Assembly: GCF_036345155.1 (NCBI RefSeq)
Contig: NZ_CP107772.1
Span: 248,001 to 312,000 of the forward strand
Length of the DNA: 64,000 nucleotides
Reading direction: 5' to 3'
From: Streptomyces sp. NBC_00582
Lineage (GTDB): Bacteria > Actinomycetota > Actinomycetes > Streptomycetales > Streptomycetaceae
The notes below the pieces were generated by a model. That model did not search any database. It had not been told where the DNA came from and saw nothing but the letters and a program-made list of their open reading frames with translations. Shown here piece by piece: positions 33,525 to 41,905 of the stretch (positions are counted from its first letter, which is position 1; each line of letters begins with the position of its first letter). Position numbers and translations under genes: made by a program.

Positions 33525-33990
33525 TTCGCCACCATCTGGAAGACACTCCTGAGCAAGGGACAGATCGGGCAGACGCTGACGGTTCGGATCGCCAAGGAGA
33601 AACTGCGCACGATTGCGCCGAAAACCAATGGGTGGCATCCCGTGTCAGGGTCTTCCGGATGGGGACCGTTGGTACTCCAGTAGCAATCGCCGCCTCCCAA
33701 TTCACTTCCGGGGTACCGGGGGTGGCTGAGAAATCACTCCTACATTGGGGCTGGGCCCTGAACAGGCCCTCAGTACCGCGGCTCGATACACGCCTTTGCC
33801 AGACAAGCCGACGCACCATGGGAATACCATCTTCGGATGGACAGGCCTCGGTCACAATTTTCGTCAGTTACCCATCGGTTGTGCACCCAGATTTCGCAGT
33901 CGAGACAACTTTGCATTCATATTCATGGACGCATTCCCGCATTTATTACGTCCTTCATATTCCCCCACACGAGACATACAGAACGGAAGG
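33525..33990 (+). repeat. Dispersed direct repeat, copy 2 (with internal deletions)
   Basis: Homologous to 24143-24780. Relative to copy 1 it lacks about 130 bases between CAGACAA motifs (the small-peptide gene start) and a further block after CACCATGGGA. It leads straight into the carbonic anhydrase gene and so serves as its upstream region. An LSKGQIGQTLTVRIAKEKLR reading in the first 100 bases hints at a transposase relic. Confidence 0.75.
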
Positions 33991-33998
33991 AAACGCTG

Positions 33999-34790
33999 AT
34001 GGGCACGGTTGGACAGCCGCTGCGCAGATCCATACTTACCGGAGGACTGGTGGCCACCGTGGCCGCGCTTTCCAGCTGCTCGTCGAAGACGGACAGCACA
34101 AAGACGGAGAACGCGGCGAATGCGGATGCAGCGAAGACCTCCTCGCCGTCCGCGAGTACCCAGGGTTCGTCTTCGGCCGATCGGCCTGACTCGCCGTGGG
34201 CAGCCTTCGCCCGGCTGATGGATGGCAACAGGCGCTGGGTGGACGGGAAGCTGCTGCACCCCGACCGGGACCCCAGCCAGCGTCAGTTTGTCGCCGAGGA
34301 GCAGGATCCTTACGGCGTGATCCTGTCCTGCATCGATTCTCGTGTGCCGCCGGAGCTGCTGTTCGACACCGGGCTCGGCGACCTGTTCGTGATGCGTACC
34401 GGCGGGCAGGTGGTGGGACCGGTGGTCACCGGCTCCGTCGAGTACGGACCCATGACGTCGGGGACGCCTCTGATCGTCGTACTCGGGCACCAGCGCTGCG
34501 GCGCCGTCAAGGCCGCATACAAGGCGTTGAAGGACAACAAGCCGCTGCCCGGCAACCTGCAGGCCATCGCCGAGGCGCTGCGGCCCGCGTACGAGCAGAC
34601 GGAGAAGACCAAGCACGCCGACCCGGTCGACGCCATGATCCGCATCCACACCAAGCAGACCTCCGCCGACCTACGGTCCAACGCCGACCTCGCCCCGCTC
34701 GTAAAGAAGGGCGACCTGGCCGTCGTCAGCGCCTACTACTCACTCGACACCGGCCGGGTGGAAGTCCTCACCGGTGCACCTTCCGCTTGA
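33999..34790 (+). CDS. Beta-carbonic anhydrase, predicted lipoprotein
   Basis: A 263-residue beta-class carbonic anhydrase. Zinc ligands are C111 (in CIDSR, with the D113-R115 pair), H164 and C167 (GHQRCG). The N terminus has RRSILTGG, a hydrophobic stretch and a lipobox LSSC (C27), then a 40-residue Ser/Thr/Ala-rich linker. This indicates export, perhaps by the Tat route, and lipid anchoring outside the membrane, which is unusual for an enzyme class that is mostly cytoplasmic. It interconverts CO2 and bicarbonate. A clear ribosome site (GGAAGG) precedes the ATG. It sits directly behind repeat copy 2. Confidence 0.9.
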   Translation: MGTVGQPLRRSILTGGLVATVAALSSCSSKTDSTKTENAANADAAKTSSPSASTQGSSSADRPDSPWAAFARLMDGNRRWVDGKLLHPDRDPSQRQFVAEEQDPYGVILSCIDSRVPPELLFDTGLGDLFVMRTGGQVVGPVVTGSVEYGPMTSGTPLIVVLGHQRCGAVKAAYKALKDNKPLPGNLQAIAEALRPAYEQTEKTKHADPVDAMIRIHTKQTSADLRSNADLAPLVKKGDLAVVSAYYSLDTGRVEVLTGAPSA

Positions 34791-34931
34791 CGGAACAGAT
34801 CTTTCCCGGATCGACTCGACCGACCGCGATGTCAGACTCTGAACAAAGCAGGGCCTGTTCGCGCCGGAACAACGTTGCCCTTCCGGGAGGCCCCGCCTCA
34901 CTGTCAAACCACGCTCGACAGAAGGAACCCC

Positions 34932-35627
34932 ATGCCCCGCACGAACCGCATCCTCGTCATCGTCACCAGCAGCGGCGAGTACGAGAAGGTCGGATACCGC
35001 ACCGGTCTCTGGCTGGGTGAACTGACACACTTCTACGATGTCGCCGAACAGGCCGGATTCGAACTCACCATCGCCAGCATCGAGGGCGGACCCGTGCCAC
35101 TCGACCCGGAGAGCCTCGCCCACACCGTCCTCGGCGACCTCGGCACCGACAAGCGATACACCGACCGCCTGTTCATGGACAAACTCAAGGACACCGTGGC
35201 CGTAACCGAGGTCGACGTCGACGACTACGACGCCATCTACCTCACCGGCGGTCACGGCGTGATGTTCGACTTCCACCAGAGCCAGGCGCTGGAGACGCTC
35301 ATCGCGCGGTTCTACGAGACCGGCCGGATCGTCTCGGCCGTCTGCCACGGGCCGTGCGGCCTGCTCGACGTCACTCTGAGCAGCGGCGAGCCCCTGGTGA
35401 AGGGCAGGAACGTCACCGGCTTCTCCTGGCGGGAGGAGGAACTCGCCCAGCGGGCGGACGCCGTCCCCTACAGCCTGGAGGACCGGCTCAAAGAACTCGG
35501 AGCCTCCTACAGCGCCGCGAAGAAGCCCTTCGACATCTACGTCGTCGAGGACGGCCGCCTCATCACCGGGCAGAATCCCGGCAGCGCCAAGGCCGTCGCC
35601 GAGGCAGTGGTCCGACACCTGGTCTGA
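34932..35627 (+). CDS. DJ-1/PfpI family protein (Hsp31-like glyoxalase III type)
   Basis: A 231-residue class I glutamine-amidotransferase-fold protein. The nucleophile Cys is in AVCHGPCGLL near residue 142, with GGHGVMFDF near 105 as the conserved Glu/Gly-rich turn of Hsp31-like proteins, and KG.NVTGFS after it. Members act as methylglyoxal hydratases (glyoxalase III) or deglycase/chaperones. The ATG at 34932 follows AGAAGGA. It is on the same strand as the carbonic anhydrase, 141 bases later, and may be separate. It is convergent with the GntR gene. A role against reactive aldehydes is plausible. Confidence 0.87.
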   Translation: MPRTNRILVIVTSSGEYEKVGYRTGLWLGELTHFYDVAEQAGFELTIASIEGGPVPLDPESLAHTVLGDLGTDKRYTDRLFMDKLKDTVAVTEVDVDDYDAIYLTGGHGVMFDFHQSQALETLIARFYETGRIVSAVCHGPCGLLDVTLSSGEPLVKGRNVTGFSWREEELAQRADAVPYSLEDRLKELGASYSAAKKPFDIYVVEDGRLITGQNPGSAKAVAEAVVRHLV

Positions 35628-35685
35628 GATCCCGCCCGTCATGCGACTCCGGCCGTCCCGAGCTCCGGGAGTGCCCTGTCCGCTC

Positions 35686-36408
35686 TCAGCCGGATTTCGC
35701 GGGGGTGCCGGAGGGAAAGCCGCCGGACTCTATGTGTTCCCGCAACCACTGTTCCGTGCTGCTGACGTGCAGCAGCGCGGCCGCCTGGCTGAGTGAGGCG
35801 TCGCGGCCGGCCAGCGCCTCGAAGATCGCCTCGTGTTCCGTGACGGTCCTGGCGGCGACCCGGGCGTCGGCCTGGCCCCGCCGGATCCGGGCGCGAAGCG
35901 TGCGGCCGGAGACGCCTTCGAGGAGTGCCAGCAGGGACTCGTTCCCGGTGGCCGCGACAACGGCGCGATGGAACGCCGCGTCGTGCGCGTTGAGCACTTC
36001 GACGTCGTCGCGGGCCTCCCGCATGGCGTCGAGGTGGTACTTGATCTCGGCCAGTTGCTCGTCGGTGATGCGGGTGGCTGCAAGCCCGGTGGCGACCGGT
36101 TCGAGCAGCCTCCGCACCTCCATCAGGTCCAACAGCGCGCCCGCGTCGGCCTGAAGCAGTTCCACGGCACCGCCCAGGCCCTCCAGCAGCACGCTCGCCT
36201 GCAGGCTGCTGACATATGTGCCGTCGCCCCGTTTGACCTCCAGCACGCGGGCGACTGCCAGGGCTTTGACCGCCTCGCGGGCCAGGTTGCGGGACAGCCC
36301 CAGCTGAGCCGCCAGCTCCGCTTCCGGGGGCAGCTTCGAGCCAGGAGGCAGGGCGCCGGTCCGGATCAGCTCACGAATCTGCTCGATGGCCTTGTCCGTC
36401 AATGACAC
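35686..36408 (-). CDS. GntR regulator, FadR subfamily
   Basis: A 240-residue regulator. The winged-helix domain (about 1-70) reads PPGSKLPPEAELAAQLGLSR with NLAREAVKAL, and the C-terminal FCD domain (about 90-225) has the metal-binding D....H...H pattern (NAHDAAFHRAVV, EHEAI). The GTG at 36408, with GGGGGAA upstream, overlaps the aldose dehydrogenase stop by ten bases, so it is the last gene of sugar unit A. FadR/FCD proteins usually sense sugar acids, which fits a lactone or ketodeoxy acid here. It resembles the frameshifted GntR gene at 53475-54180. Confidence 0.92.
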   Translation of the reverse strand: MSLTDKAIEQIRELIRTGALPPGSKLPPEAELAAQLGLSRNLAREAVKALAVARVLEVKRGDGTYVSSLQASVLLEGLGGAVELLQADAGALLDLMEVRRLLEPVATGLAATRITDEQLAEIKYHLDAMREARDDVEVLNAHDAAFHRAVVAATGNESLLALLEGVSGRTLRARIRRGQADARVAARTVTEHEAIFEALAGRDASLSQAAALLHVSSTEQWLREHIESGGFPSGTPAKSG

Positions 36409-37412
36409 CGTTCCCCCTCTCCGTGCAGGTCCGTCTCCGGCACGTCCGGTCTGATGAGACCCCGGGCACGCAGATCGGCCCAGAGGCCACTGGGGACGGG
36501 TCGGCTGTGCAGTGCGGCGTTCCGCGTGACTTGGTCCCCGTCGCGCATGCCAAGAGTGACGTTGATGATACGGGGGTGCGTGAAGGGAAACGCGATTGCT
36601 GCCGCGGGCAGGGTCGTCCCGTGCTCCTCGCACACGTCCGCGATGGCCCGCGCCCGCGCGACGAGGTCGACCGGGGCGGCCCGGTAGTCGTATTTCATGC
36701 CCTCCACCGGCCGGTCGTGGGAGAGCAGGCCCGAGTTGAACACGCCGACCGCAACGACGCTCTTGCCGTGCTCCGCCGCCGCCGGCAGGACGTCGTCCAG
36801 TGACGACTGGTCCAGAAGGCTGTACCTCCCGGCCAGCATGACCACGTCGGCGGCGGTCTCGCGCAGGAACCGCGCCAGCATGGCCGACTGGTTCATGCCG
36901 GCCCCGATGGCCCCGATGATGCCCTGGTCACGCAGGTCCGCCAGGGCGGGCATGGCCTCCTCGGCCGCCTGCTTCCAGTGGTCGTCCGGATCGTGCACGT
37001 ACACGACGTCCAGCCGGTCCAGCCCCGTGCGTTCGAGGGTGGCCTCGATGGAGCGGAGTACTCCGTCCCGGCTGAAGTCCCACTCCCGCCGCAGATCGTC
37101 CCGCACGGCAAAGCCTTCGCTGTCGACGCCCCGCGGCTTGTCGTTGGGGACGAGCAGGCGCCCCACCTTCGAGGAGATGACGTAGTCGTCGCGCGGGCGG
37201 TCCCGCAGGGCCACCCCCAGCCGACGCTCCGAGAGGCCGAGCCCGTAGTGGGGGGCGGTGTCGAAGTACCGGATGCCCGAATCCCAGGCGGCCTCGACGG
37301 CGCCCGTCGCGTCGTGGGCCGGGGTGACCCGGTAGAGGTTGCCGATGACTGCGGCCCCGAAACCGAGCTCGGTGAGCTCGACGGGCGTGTTGGTGATCTT
37401 CCTGCGATGCAA
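36399..37412 (-). CDS. Aldo/keto reductase, D-threo-aldose (L-fucose) 1-dehydrogenase type
   Basis: A 337-residue aldo/keto reductase with D51, Y56 (YFDTAPHYG), K82 (SSKVGR) and a His in VYVHDPDDH as catalytic set. The pattern GFGAA.IGN and the mid-length C terminus match the D-threo-aldose/L-fucose 1-dehydrogenase group, which oxidises L-fucose or L-galactose to the lactone. The TTG start follows GGGGAGGG. It is in the same transcription unit as a lactonase and dehydratase that would take the next steps. Pyridoxal reductases share this fold, so the substrate is inferred from context. Confidence 0.85.
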   Translation of the reverse strand: MHRRKITNTPVELTELGFGAAVIGNLYRVTPAHDATGAVEAAWDSGIRYFDTAPHYGLGLSERRLGVALRDRPRDDYVISSKVGRLLVPNDKPRGVDSEGFAVRDDLRREWDFSRDGVLRSIEATLERTGLDRLDVVYVHDPDDHWKQAAEEAMPALADLRDQGIIGAIGAGMNQSAMLARFLRETAADVVMLAGRYSLLDQSSLDDVLPAAAEHGKSVVAVGVFNSGLLSHDRPVEGMKYDYRAAPVDLVARARAIADVCEEHGTTLPAAAIAFPFTHPRIINVTLGMRDGDQVTRNAALHSRPVPSGLWADLRARGLIRPDVPETDLHGEGERCH

Positions 37413-37459
37413 GGCGCCCTCCCCGGGACGTCGGTGGTGTGTTGGTGGTGTGTTGTCGC

Positions 37460-38509
37460 TCAGCGCCGGACGTGGGCAGAGACGCCGCCCACCAGCGCCT
37501 CGACCTCGGCGAGGGACGCCATGGACACGTCGCCGGGGGTGGTCATGGTGAGCGCGCCATGGGCGGTGCCGTACGCGAGGGCACGCTCCAGGCCGGTCCC
37601 GGTGCGCAGGCCGTAGATCAGGCCGGCGGCGAACCCGTCACCTGACCCGATGCGGTCCAGTACGTGCAGGCCGGGCATCTCGGGGCCCGTGACGAACCCT
37701 GTCTGCGCCGACCAGGCCGCCGAGGTCCAGTCGTTGACGCCCGCCGAGGGCACGCCCCGCAGCGTCGTCGCCAGCACCCGCACACCGGGCACCCGATCTG
37801 CCACCTCGAGCAATGCCTTTGACACCTCGTCGGCACCGAGGCGTACCGCTCCGGGATGCTCGCCCGCCAAGCCCAGGGCGCCCACCACGACGTCGGCGTG
37901 CCGCGCCAGCCGGAGGTCGACCTCACGCGCCCGCTCCGGGCCGCCCCGGCCGGCCCAGAGGCTCGGGCGGTAGTTGGGGTCGTAGGAGACGGTCACGCCG
38001 TGCCGGCGGGCGGCGGTCATCGCCTCCTCGGCGACCTCGACCGTGGCGTCCGACAACCCCGCGAAGATGCCGCCGGTGTGGAACCACCGGGCGCCCGTGG
38101 AGAAGACGGAGTCCCAGTCGATGTCGCCCGGCCGCAGCTGGGACACCGCGGTGTTGGCGCGGTCGCTGACCCCGAGGGCTCCCCGGATGCCGAAGCCGCG
38201 TTCTACGAAGTTGAGGCCGTTGCGTGCGGTGCGTCCGATGCCGTCGGCGGGAACCCAGCGGATGAGCGAGGGGTCGACTCCGCCCTGCAGGATCAGGTCC
38301 TCGGTGAGGCGGCCCACCTCGTTGTCCACGAGAGCCGTGACGACGGCCGTCCGCAGACCGAAGCAGCGGCGCAGGCCGCGCACGACGTTGTACTCGCCGC
38401 CGCCCTCCCAGACCTGGAAGGTACGGGCGGAGCGGATCCGGCCCTCGCCCGGGTCGAAGCGCAACATCACCTCGCCGAGGGCGACCACCTCCGGTCCCCT
38501 CCCAGTCAT
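37460..38509 (-). CDS. kdgK: PfkB-family sugar kinase, 2-keto-3-deoxygluconate kinase-like
   Basis: A 349-residue ribokinase-fold enzyme. Early ALGEVMLRFDP and GGGEYNVVRGL match KDG kinases; the DRIGSGDGFAAGLIYGL motif near residue 300 has the catalytic Asp. It should phosphorylate a 2-keto-3-deoxy sugar acid at the terminal hydroxyl using ATP. Its ATG overlaps the aldolase stop by four bases. With the aldolase it makes a KDG to KDPG to pyruvate plus triose phosphate route. L-fuconate derivatives lack the C6 hydroxyl such kinases use, so this unit probably also handles non-deoxy sugars. Confidence 0.87.
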   Translation of the reverse strand: MTGRGPEVVALGEVMLRFDPGEGRIRSARTFQVWEGGGEYNVVRGLRRCFGLRTAVVTALVDNEVGRLTEDLILQGGVDPSLIRWVPADGIGRTARNGLNFVERGFGIRGALGVSDRANTAVSQLRPGDIDWDSVFSTGARWFHTGGIFAGLSDATVEVAEEAMTAARRHGVTVSYDPNYRPSLWAGRGGPERAREVDLRLARHADVVVGALGLAGEHPGAVRLGADEVSKALLEVADRVPGVRVLATTLRGVPSAGVNDWTSAAWSAQTGFVTGPEMPGLHVLDRIGSGDGFAAGLIYGLRTGTGLERALAYGTAHGALTMTTPGDVSMASLAEVEALVGGVSAHVRR

Positions 38510-39135
38510 GCCGCGCTCCTCTGCATGGCCTCGGCCGTCAGTCTCCGGATCTCCGCGTAGTCCCGGCGCTCCAGGTGACCGGCGGCGGTCATCCAGCTGC
38601 CGCCAACCGCGAGGACCGCTGGATGAGAGAGGTAGACGGACAGGTGTGCGGGCCCGATGCCACCCGTCGGCACGAACCGGGCCTGCGGGAACGGTGCCGC
38701 CAGAGCCTGGAGCAGCCACGTGCCTCCCAGAGGTTCGGCCGGGAACAGCTTCACGGTGGTGAGTCCGGCTCGCAGGGCCTGCATCAGTTCCGTGGCGGTG
38801 GCGATGCCCAGCACGACCGGAACACCCAGGTCCCGACATGTGTCCACAACTTCCGCGTCGAAGCCGGGCGACAGTACGAAGCGCGCCCCGGCCGCGACCG
38901 CCCGCTCCGCCTGCTCGGGGGTGAGGACCGTGCCCGCGCCCACGGTGAGGCCACCGTGTTCAGCCATCGCCCGCAGCGCCTTTTCGGCGTCCGGGGTGCG
39001 GAAGGTGACCTCAGCGCACCGGGCGCCGCCCGCGGCGAGTGCCTCGGCCAGTGGAGCCGCCGTGCCGGCGTCCGGCACCGTCAGCACGGGCAGGATCCGG
39101 GTCCCGGACAGGGCGGCGGTCAGGTCGGTGCTCAC
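38506..39135 (-). CDS. KDPG/KHG-type aldolase
   Basis: A 209-residue class I aldolase of the Eda family. The Schiff-base Lys is K129 in TVKLFPAEPLGG; the Glu in AEVTFRTP (E42) is the partner base. It splits a 2-keto-3-deoxy-6-phospho acid into pyruvate and a triose phosphate. The GTG at 39135 overlaps the SDR stop by four bases (GTGA); an in-frame ATG at 39147 is the alternative. The start and stop overlaps tie it to the kinase and SDR. Confidence 0.92.
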   Translation of the reverse strand: MSTDLTAALSGTRILPVLTVPDAGTAAPLAEALAAGGARCAEVTFRTPDAEKALRAMAEHGGLTVGAGTVLTPEQAERAVAAGARFVLSPGFDAEVVDTCRDLGVPVVLGIATATELMQALRAGLTTVKLFPAEPLGGTWLLQALAAPFPQARFVPTGGIGPAHLSVYLSHPAVLAVGGSWMTAAGHLERRDYAEIRRLTAEAMQRSAA

Positions 39136-39893
39136 CTGCCGAGCCATCCGCCGTCGACGGGCAAGACGGTGCCGTGGATGTAGGCGGCGGCGTCCGAGGC
39201 GAGGAAGACGGTGGCGCCGGCCAGGTCGTCCGCGTCGCCCCAGCGGCCGGCCGGGATGCGGTCCAGGATCGCCTTGCTGCGTACCGGATCCTCCCGCAGG
39301 GCCTGGGTGTTGTCGGTGGAGATGTAGCCGGGCGCGATGGCGTTGACGTTGACGCCGTGCGGGGCCCACTCGTTCGCCAGCGCCTTGGTCAGACCGGCGA
39401 TGCCGTGCTTGGCGGCGGTGTAACCGGGCACGGTGATCCCGCCCTGGAAGCTGAGCAGCGACGCCGTGAAGATGACCTTGCCCCGGCCGCGGGCCACCAT
39501 CGCCGCGCCGACCGCCCGGGTCAGCGCAAACTGCGCGCTGAGGTTGACCTGGAGCACCAACTCCCAGTCGGTATCGGGATGTTCTACTGCGGGGGCGCGG
39601 CGGATGGTGCCCGCGTTGTTGACCAGGATGTCCACCGGCCGGGTGCGGCCGGCGAGGTCAGCGCCCAGGGCTCGTACGGCCTCCCGGTCGGCGAAGTCGG
39701 TGCGGATCGCCTCGAAGGCGCGGCCCGTGGAGGTGACGTCCTTCTCGACGTCGCTTCCCGACTCCTCCAGCGAGGCGCTGACGCCGATGACGTCCGCGCC
39801 GGCCTCGGCGAGCGCGCGGGCCATGGCCCGGCCGATGCCGCGCCGGGCCCCGGTGACGACGGCGAGCCTGCCGGTGAGGTCGAAGGCGGTCAT
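39132..39893 (-). CDS. SDR, 2-deoxygluconate/ketodeoxy-acid dehydrogenase type
   Basis: A 253-residue SDR resembling KduD-type enzymes: TGARRGIG (residues 15-22), NNAG near 88, Ser in FTASLLSFQGG, YTAAK near 155 and a C-terminal DGGWLGR. It should oxidise a hydroxyl of a sugar acid or ketodeoxy acid with NAD. It shares four-base overlaps with the zinc dehydrogenase upstream and aldolase downstream. It could cover for the broken SDR of unit B (46407-46862), but that is not shown. Confidence 0.88.
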   Translation of the reverse strand: MTAFDLTGRLAVVTGARRGIGRAMARALAEAGADVIGVSASLEESGSDVEKDVTSTGRAFEAIRTDFADREAVRALGADLAGRTRPVDILVNNAGTIRRAPAVEHPDTDWELVLQVNLSAQFALTRAVGAAMVARGRGKVIFTASLLSFQGGITVPGYTAAKHGIAGLTKALANEWAPHGVNVNAIAPGYISTDNTQALREDPVRSKAILDRIPAGRWGDADDLAGATVFLASDAAAYIHGTVLPVDGGWLGR

Positions 39894-40933
39894 ACGGCGG
39901 CCTCCTCGGCCTCGTCGGTGCAGTCCACCAGGATCTTCATCACGTCGCCTCCGGACTCCAGGGCCTCGAACGCCGAGGGTGCCTCGGCGAGTGGCACCAC
40001 CTTGCTGATGAGCTGCTCGGCGGGGATCGTGCCGTCCGCGACCAGCGTCACGGCTCGCTCGAAGTCGGACCGGTCGTACAACCGGGCGCCGACCAGCGTG
40101 AGTTCGCGCCAGAAGAAGCGGTGCAGGTTCACCTCGCGGTGCTGGGGATGTATGGCGACCAGGCACAACCGGCCCCGGACGCCGAGGACTTCGACCGCCG
40201 TGTCCATCCCGGCGGCGGCCCCCGACACTTCGAAGGCGACATCCGCCCCCGCGTCGCCGGTCCACTCCCGGACCAGCTCGGGCACGTTCTGCGCGGAGGG
40301 GTCCCAGGTCGCCAGGCCCAGCTTCTCGGCGAGCAGGCGGCGATGGGCGCTGAGCTCCACGACCCGGACCTCGGCACCGGCGGCGCGCGCGACCAGCGCG
40401 ATGAGGACACCCACCGGTCCGCCGCCGACGACGACGACCCGTTCCCCGCCGCGCACTTCGGCCCGGCCCACGTCGTGCACGGCGACCGCCGTCGGCTCGA
40501 CGAGTGCGGCCCGGTCCAGGGCGACCGAGTCCGGCAGCCGCAGGAGGGTTGCGGCGGGTACCATCCAGCGCTGTTGCATTGCGCCGGGCGAGTCGATGCC
40601 GATGAAGTCGAGGTGCTGGCAGATGTGCTGATGGCCGGCCCGGCAGGCAGGACAGCTGTCGTCCCAGCGCAGCGGCATCACGGTCACCGCGTCGCCGGGC
40701 TGCCAGCCCTCCACCTCGGGTCCCACCCGTACGATCCGGCCGGACATCTCGTGTCCGAGGACGGTGGGCGCGTGGACCCGCGCGTCCATGTCGCCGTGGA
40801 AGATGTGCAGGTCGGTGCCGCATATGCCGACGTAGGCCGGGGCCACTTCGACCTCTCCGGGGCCGGGCAGCGGACTCGTCACGAGGGCCGTGTCCAGGGT
40901 GCGGGCCGCGATGTAGCGGACGGCGCGTGTCAT
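39890..40933 (-). CDS. Zinc-dependent alcohol dehydrogenase (sorbitol/threonine DH-like)
   Basis: A 347-residue medium-chain dehydrogenase. Catalytic zinc ligands are in GICGTDLHIFHGD and GHE; a lobe zinc is indicated by CPACRAGHQHIC; the NAD-binding GGGPVGV lies near residue 170. It probably oxidises a sugar or sugar-acid hydroxyl in unit A; in related clusters such enzymes serve as L-fucose or L-galactonate dehydrogenases. The ATG overlap with the SDR is four bases downstream; the gap to the lactonase upstream is 90 bases without a gene. Confidence 0.9.
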   Translation of the reverse strand: MTRAVRYIAARTLDTALVTSPLPGPGEVEVAPAYVGICGTDLHIFHGDMDARVHAPTVLGHEMSGRIVRVGPEVEGWQPGDAVTVMPLRWDDSCPACRAGHQHICQHLDFIGIDSPGAMQQRWMVPAATLLRLPDSVALDRAALVEPTAVAVHDVGRAEVRGGERVVVVGGGPVGVLIALVARAAGAEVRVVELSAHRRLLAEKLGLATWDPSAQNVPELVREWTGDAGADVAFEVSGAAAGMDTAVEVLGVRGRLCLVAIHPQHREVNLHRFFWRELTLVGARLYDRSDFERAVTLVADGTIPAEQLISKVVPLAEAPSAFEALESGGDVMKILVDCTDEAEEAAV

Positions 40934-41023
40934 CGTCTTGGAGGTCCTTTCGGCGCGGGTGCTGGTGGGTGAGTGGGGGTGGCTGCAGGGCGGGCGCTTC
41001 CGGTTCGTCCGCGGACCGGGTCC

Positions 41024-41905
41024 TCAGCGGGGCCGCAGCCGGTAGAAGTCGGTCGCGGTGCCGGCGAGGATCGCCCGGGTCTCGCTCGCGGAGAGACCGG
41101 CGAGGAATTCCTCGACTGTGACGGCCCAGCGGTTCCAGCCGCCGGCGAGCTCGCAGACCGGCCAGTCGGAGCCGAACATGAGCCGGTATGGGCCGAAGGC
41201 GGAGAGCAGCACGTCCCACACCGGCCGGATGTCGGCGACGGTCCACTTCGCGTGGTCGGCCTCGGTGACGAGACCTGACACCTTGCAGCGCACCTGCGGG
41301 TGTTTGGCCAGCAGGCGGATCTGTCCTTCCCAGTCGGTCAGGTCGCCGCCGGTGATGGGTGGCTTCCCCGCGTGGTCGAGGACGATGTCCAGGTCGGGGA
41401 TGGCTTCGGCGAGCCGGATCGCCTGGGGCAGCTGGTGGCTGCGGATCAGGACGTCGTAGCCGAGCCCGTGGTCGCGCACGGCGCGCAGCCCGGACTCCAC
41501 GACGGGGCGCTGCAGCCAGTCGGGGTCCGGCTCCGCCTGCACGATGTGCCGGACGGCTCGCAGGTGGGTGCCGCCGGGACTGGCGCCCAGTCCGTCCAGG
41601 ATGTCCTTGATGTCGAGGCAGGTCAGATCCACCCACCCTACGACCGCGCCGATCAGCGGTTCGACGTCGGCCAGGGCCAGCAGCTCACGGGTTTCGGGCA
41701 GGGAGGTCACGCACTGGACGACCACGGTTCGCTCCAGCCGGCGTCCCGCGATCGTCTGGGTGGCGGTCTTGCGCAGGTTGCCGGTGTCGAAGGAGCGGCG
41801 GATCGGTTCGTGGCCCGGGTCGTCCAGCCAGGGCTGAGGGCGTCGGTCGAGGTTCCACACGTGGTGGTGGGCGTCGACGAGACCGGGGCGCGCGTTGTCA
41901 GACAC
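41024..41905 (-). CDS. Amidohydrolase, L-fuconolactonase-like
   Basis: A 293-residue TIM-barrel amidohydrolase of the COG3618 group. DAHHHVWNL at residue 11 supplies the first metal or acid residues, later LDHAGKPP (about 185) and MFGSDWPVC (about 250) the His and Asp. The group opens sugar 1,4-lactones; with L-fuconate dehydratase adjacent, L-fucono-lactone is the best guess. The GTG start overlaps the dehydratase stop by eight bases, so the two are co-translated. Confidence 0.88.
   Translation of the reverse strand: MSDNARPGLVDAHHHVWNLDRRPQPWLDDPGHEPIRRSFDTGNLRKTATQTIAGRRLERTVVVQCVTSLPETRELLALADVEPLIGAVVGWVDLTCLDIKDILDGLGASPGGTHLRAVRHIVQAEPDPDWLQRPVVESGLRAVRDHGLGYDVLIRSHQLPQAIRLAEAIPDLDIVLDHAGKPPITGGDLTDWEGQIRLLAKHPQVRCKVSGLVTEADHAKWTVADIRPVWDVLLSAFGPYRLMFGSDWPVCELAGGWNRWAVTVEEFLAGLSASETRAILAGTATDFYRLRPR

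Noticed and set aside
39132..41636. A single 834-residue minus-strand protein
   Set aside because: Only the last 253 residues (the SDR) look like protein; the rest is an off-frame reading through the dehydrogenase and lactonase genes.
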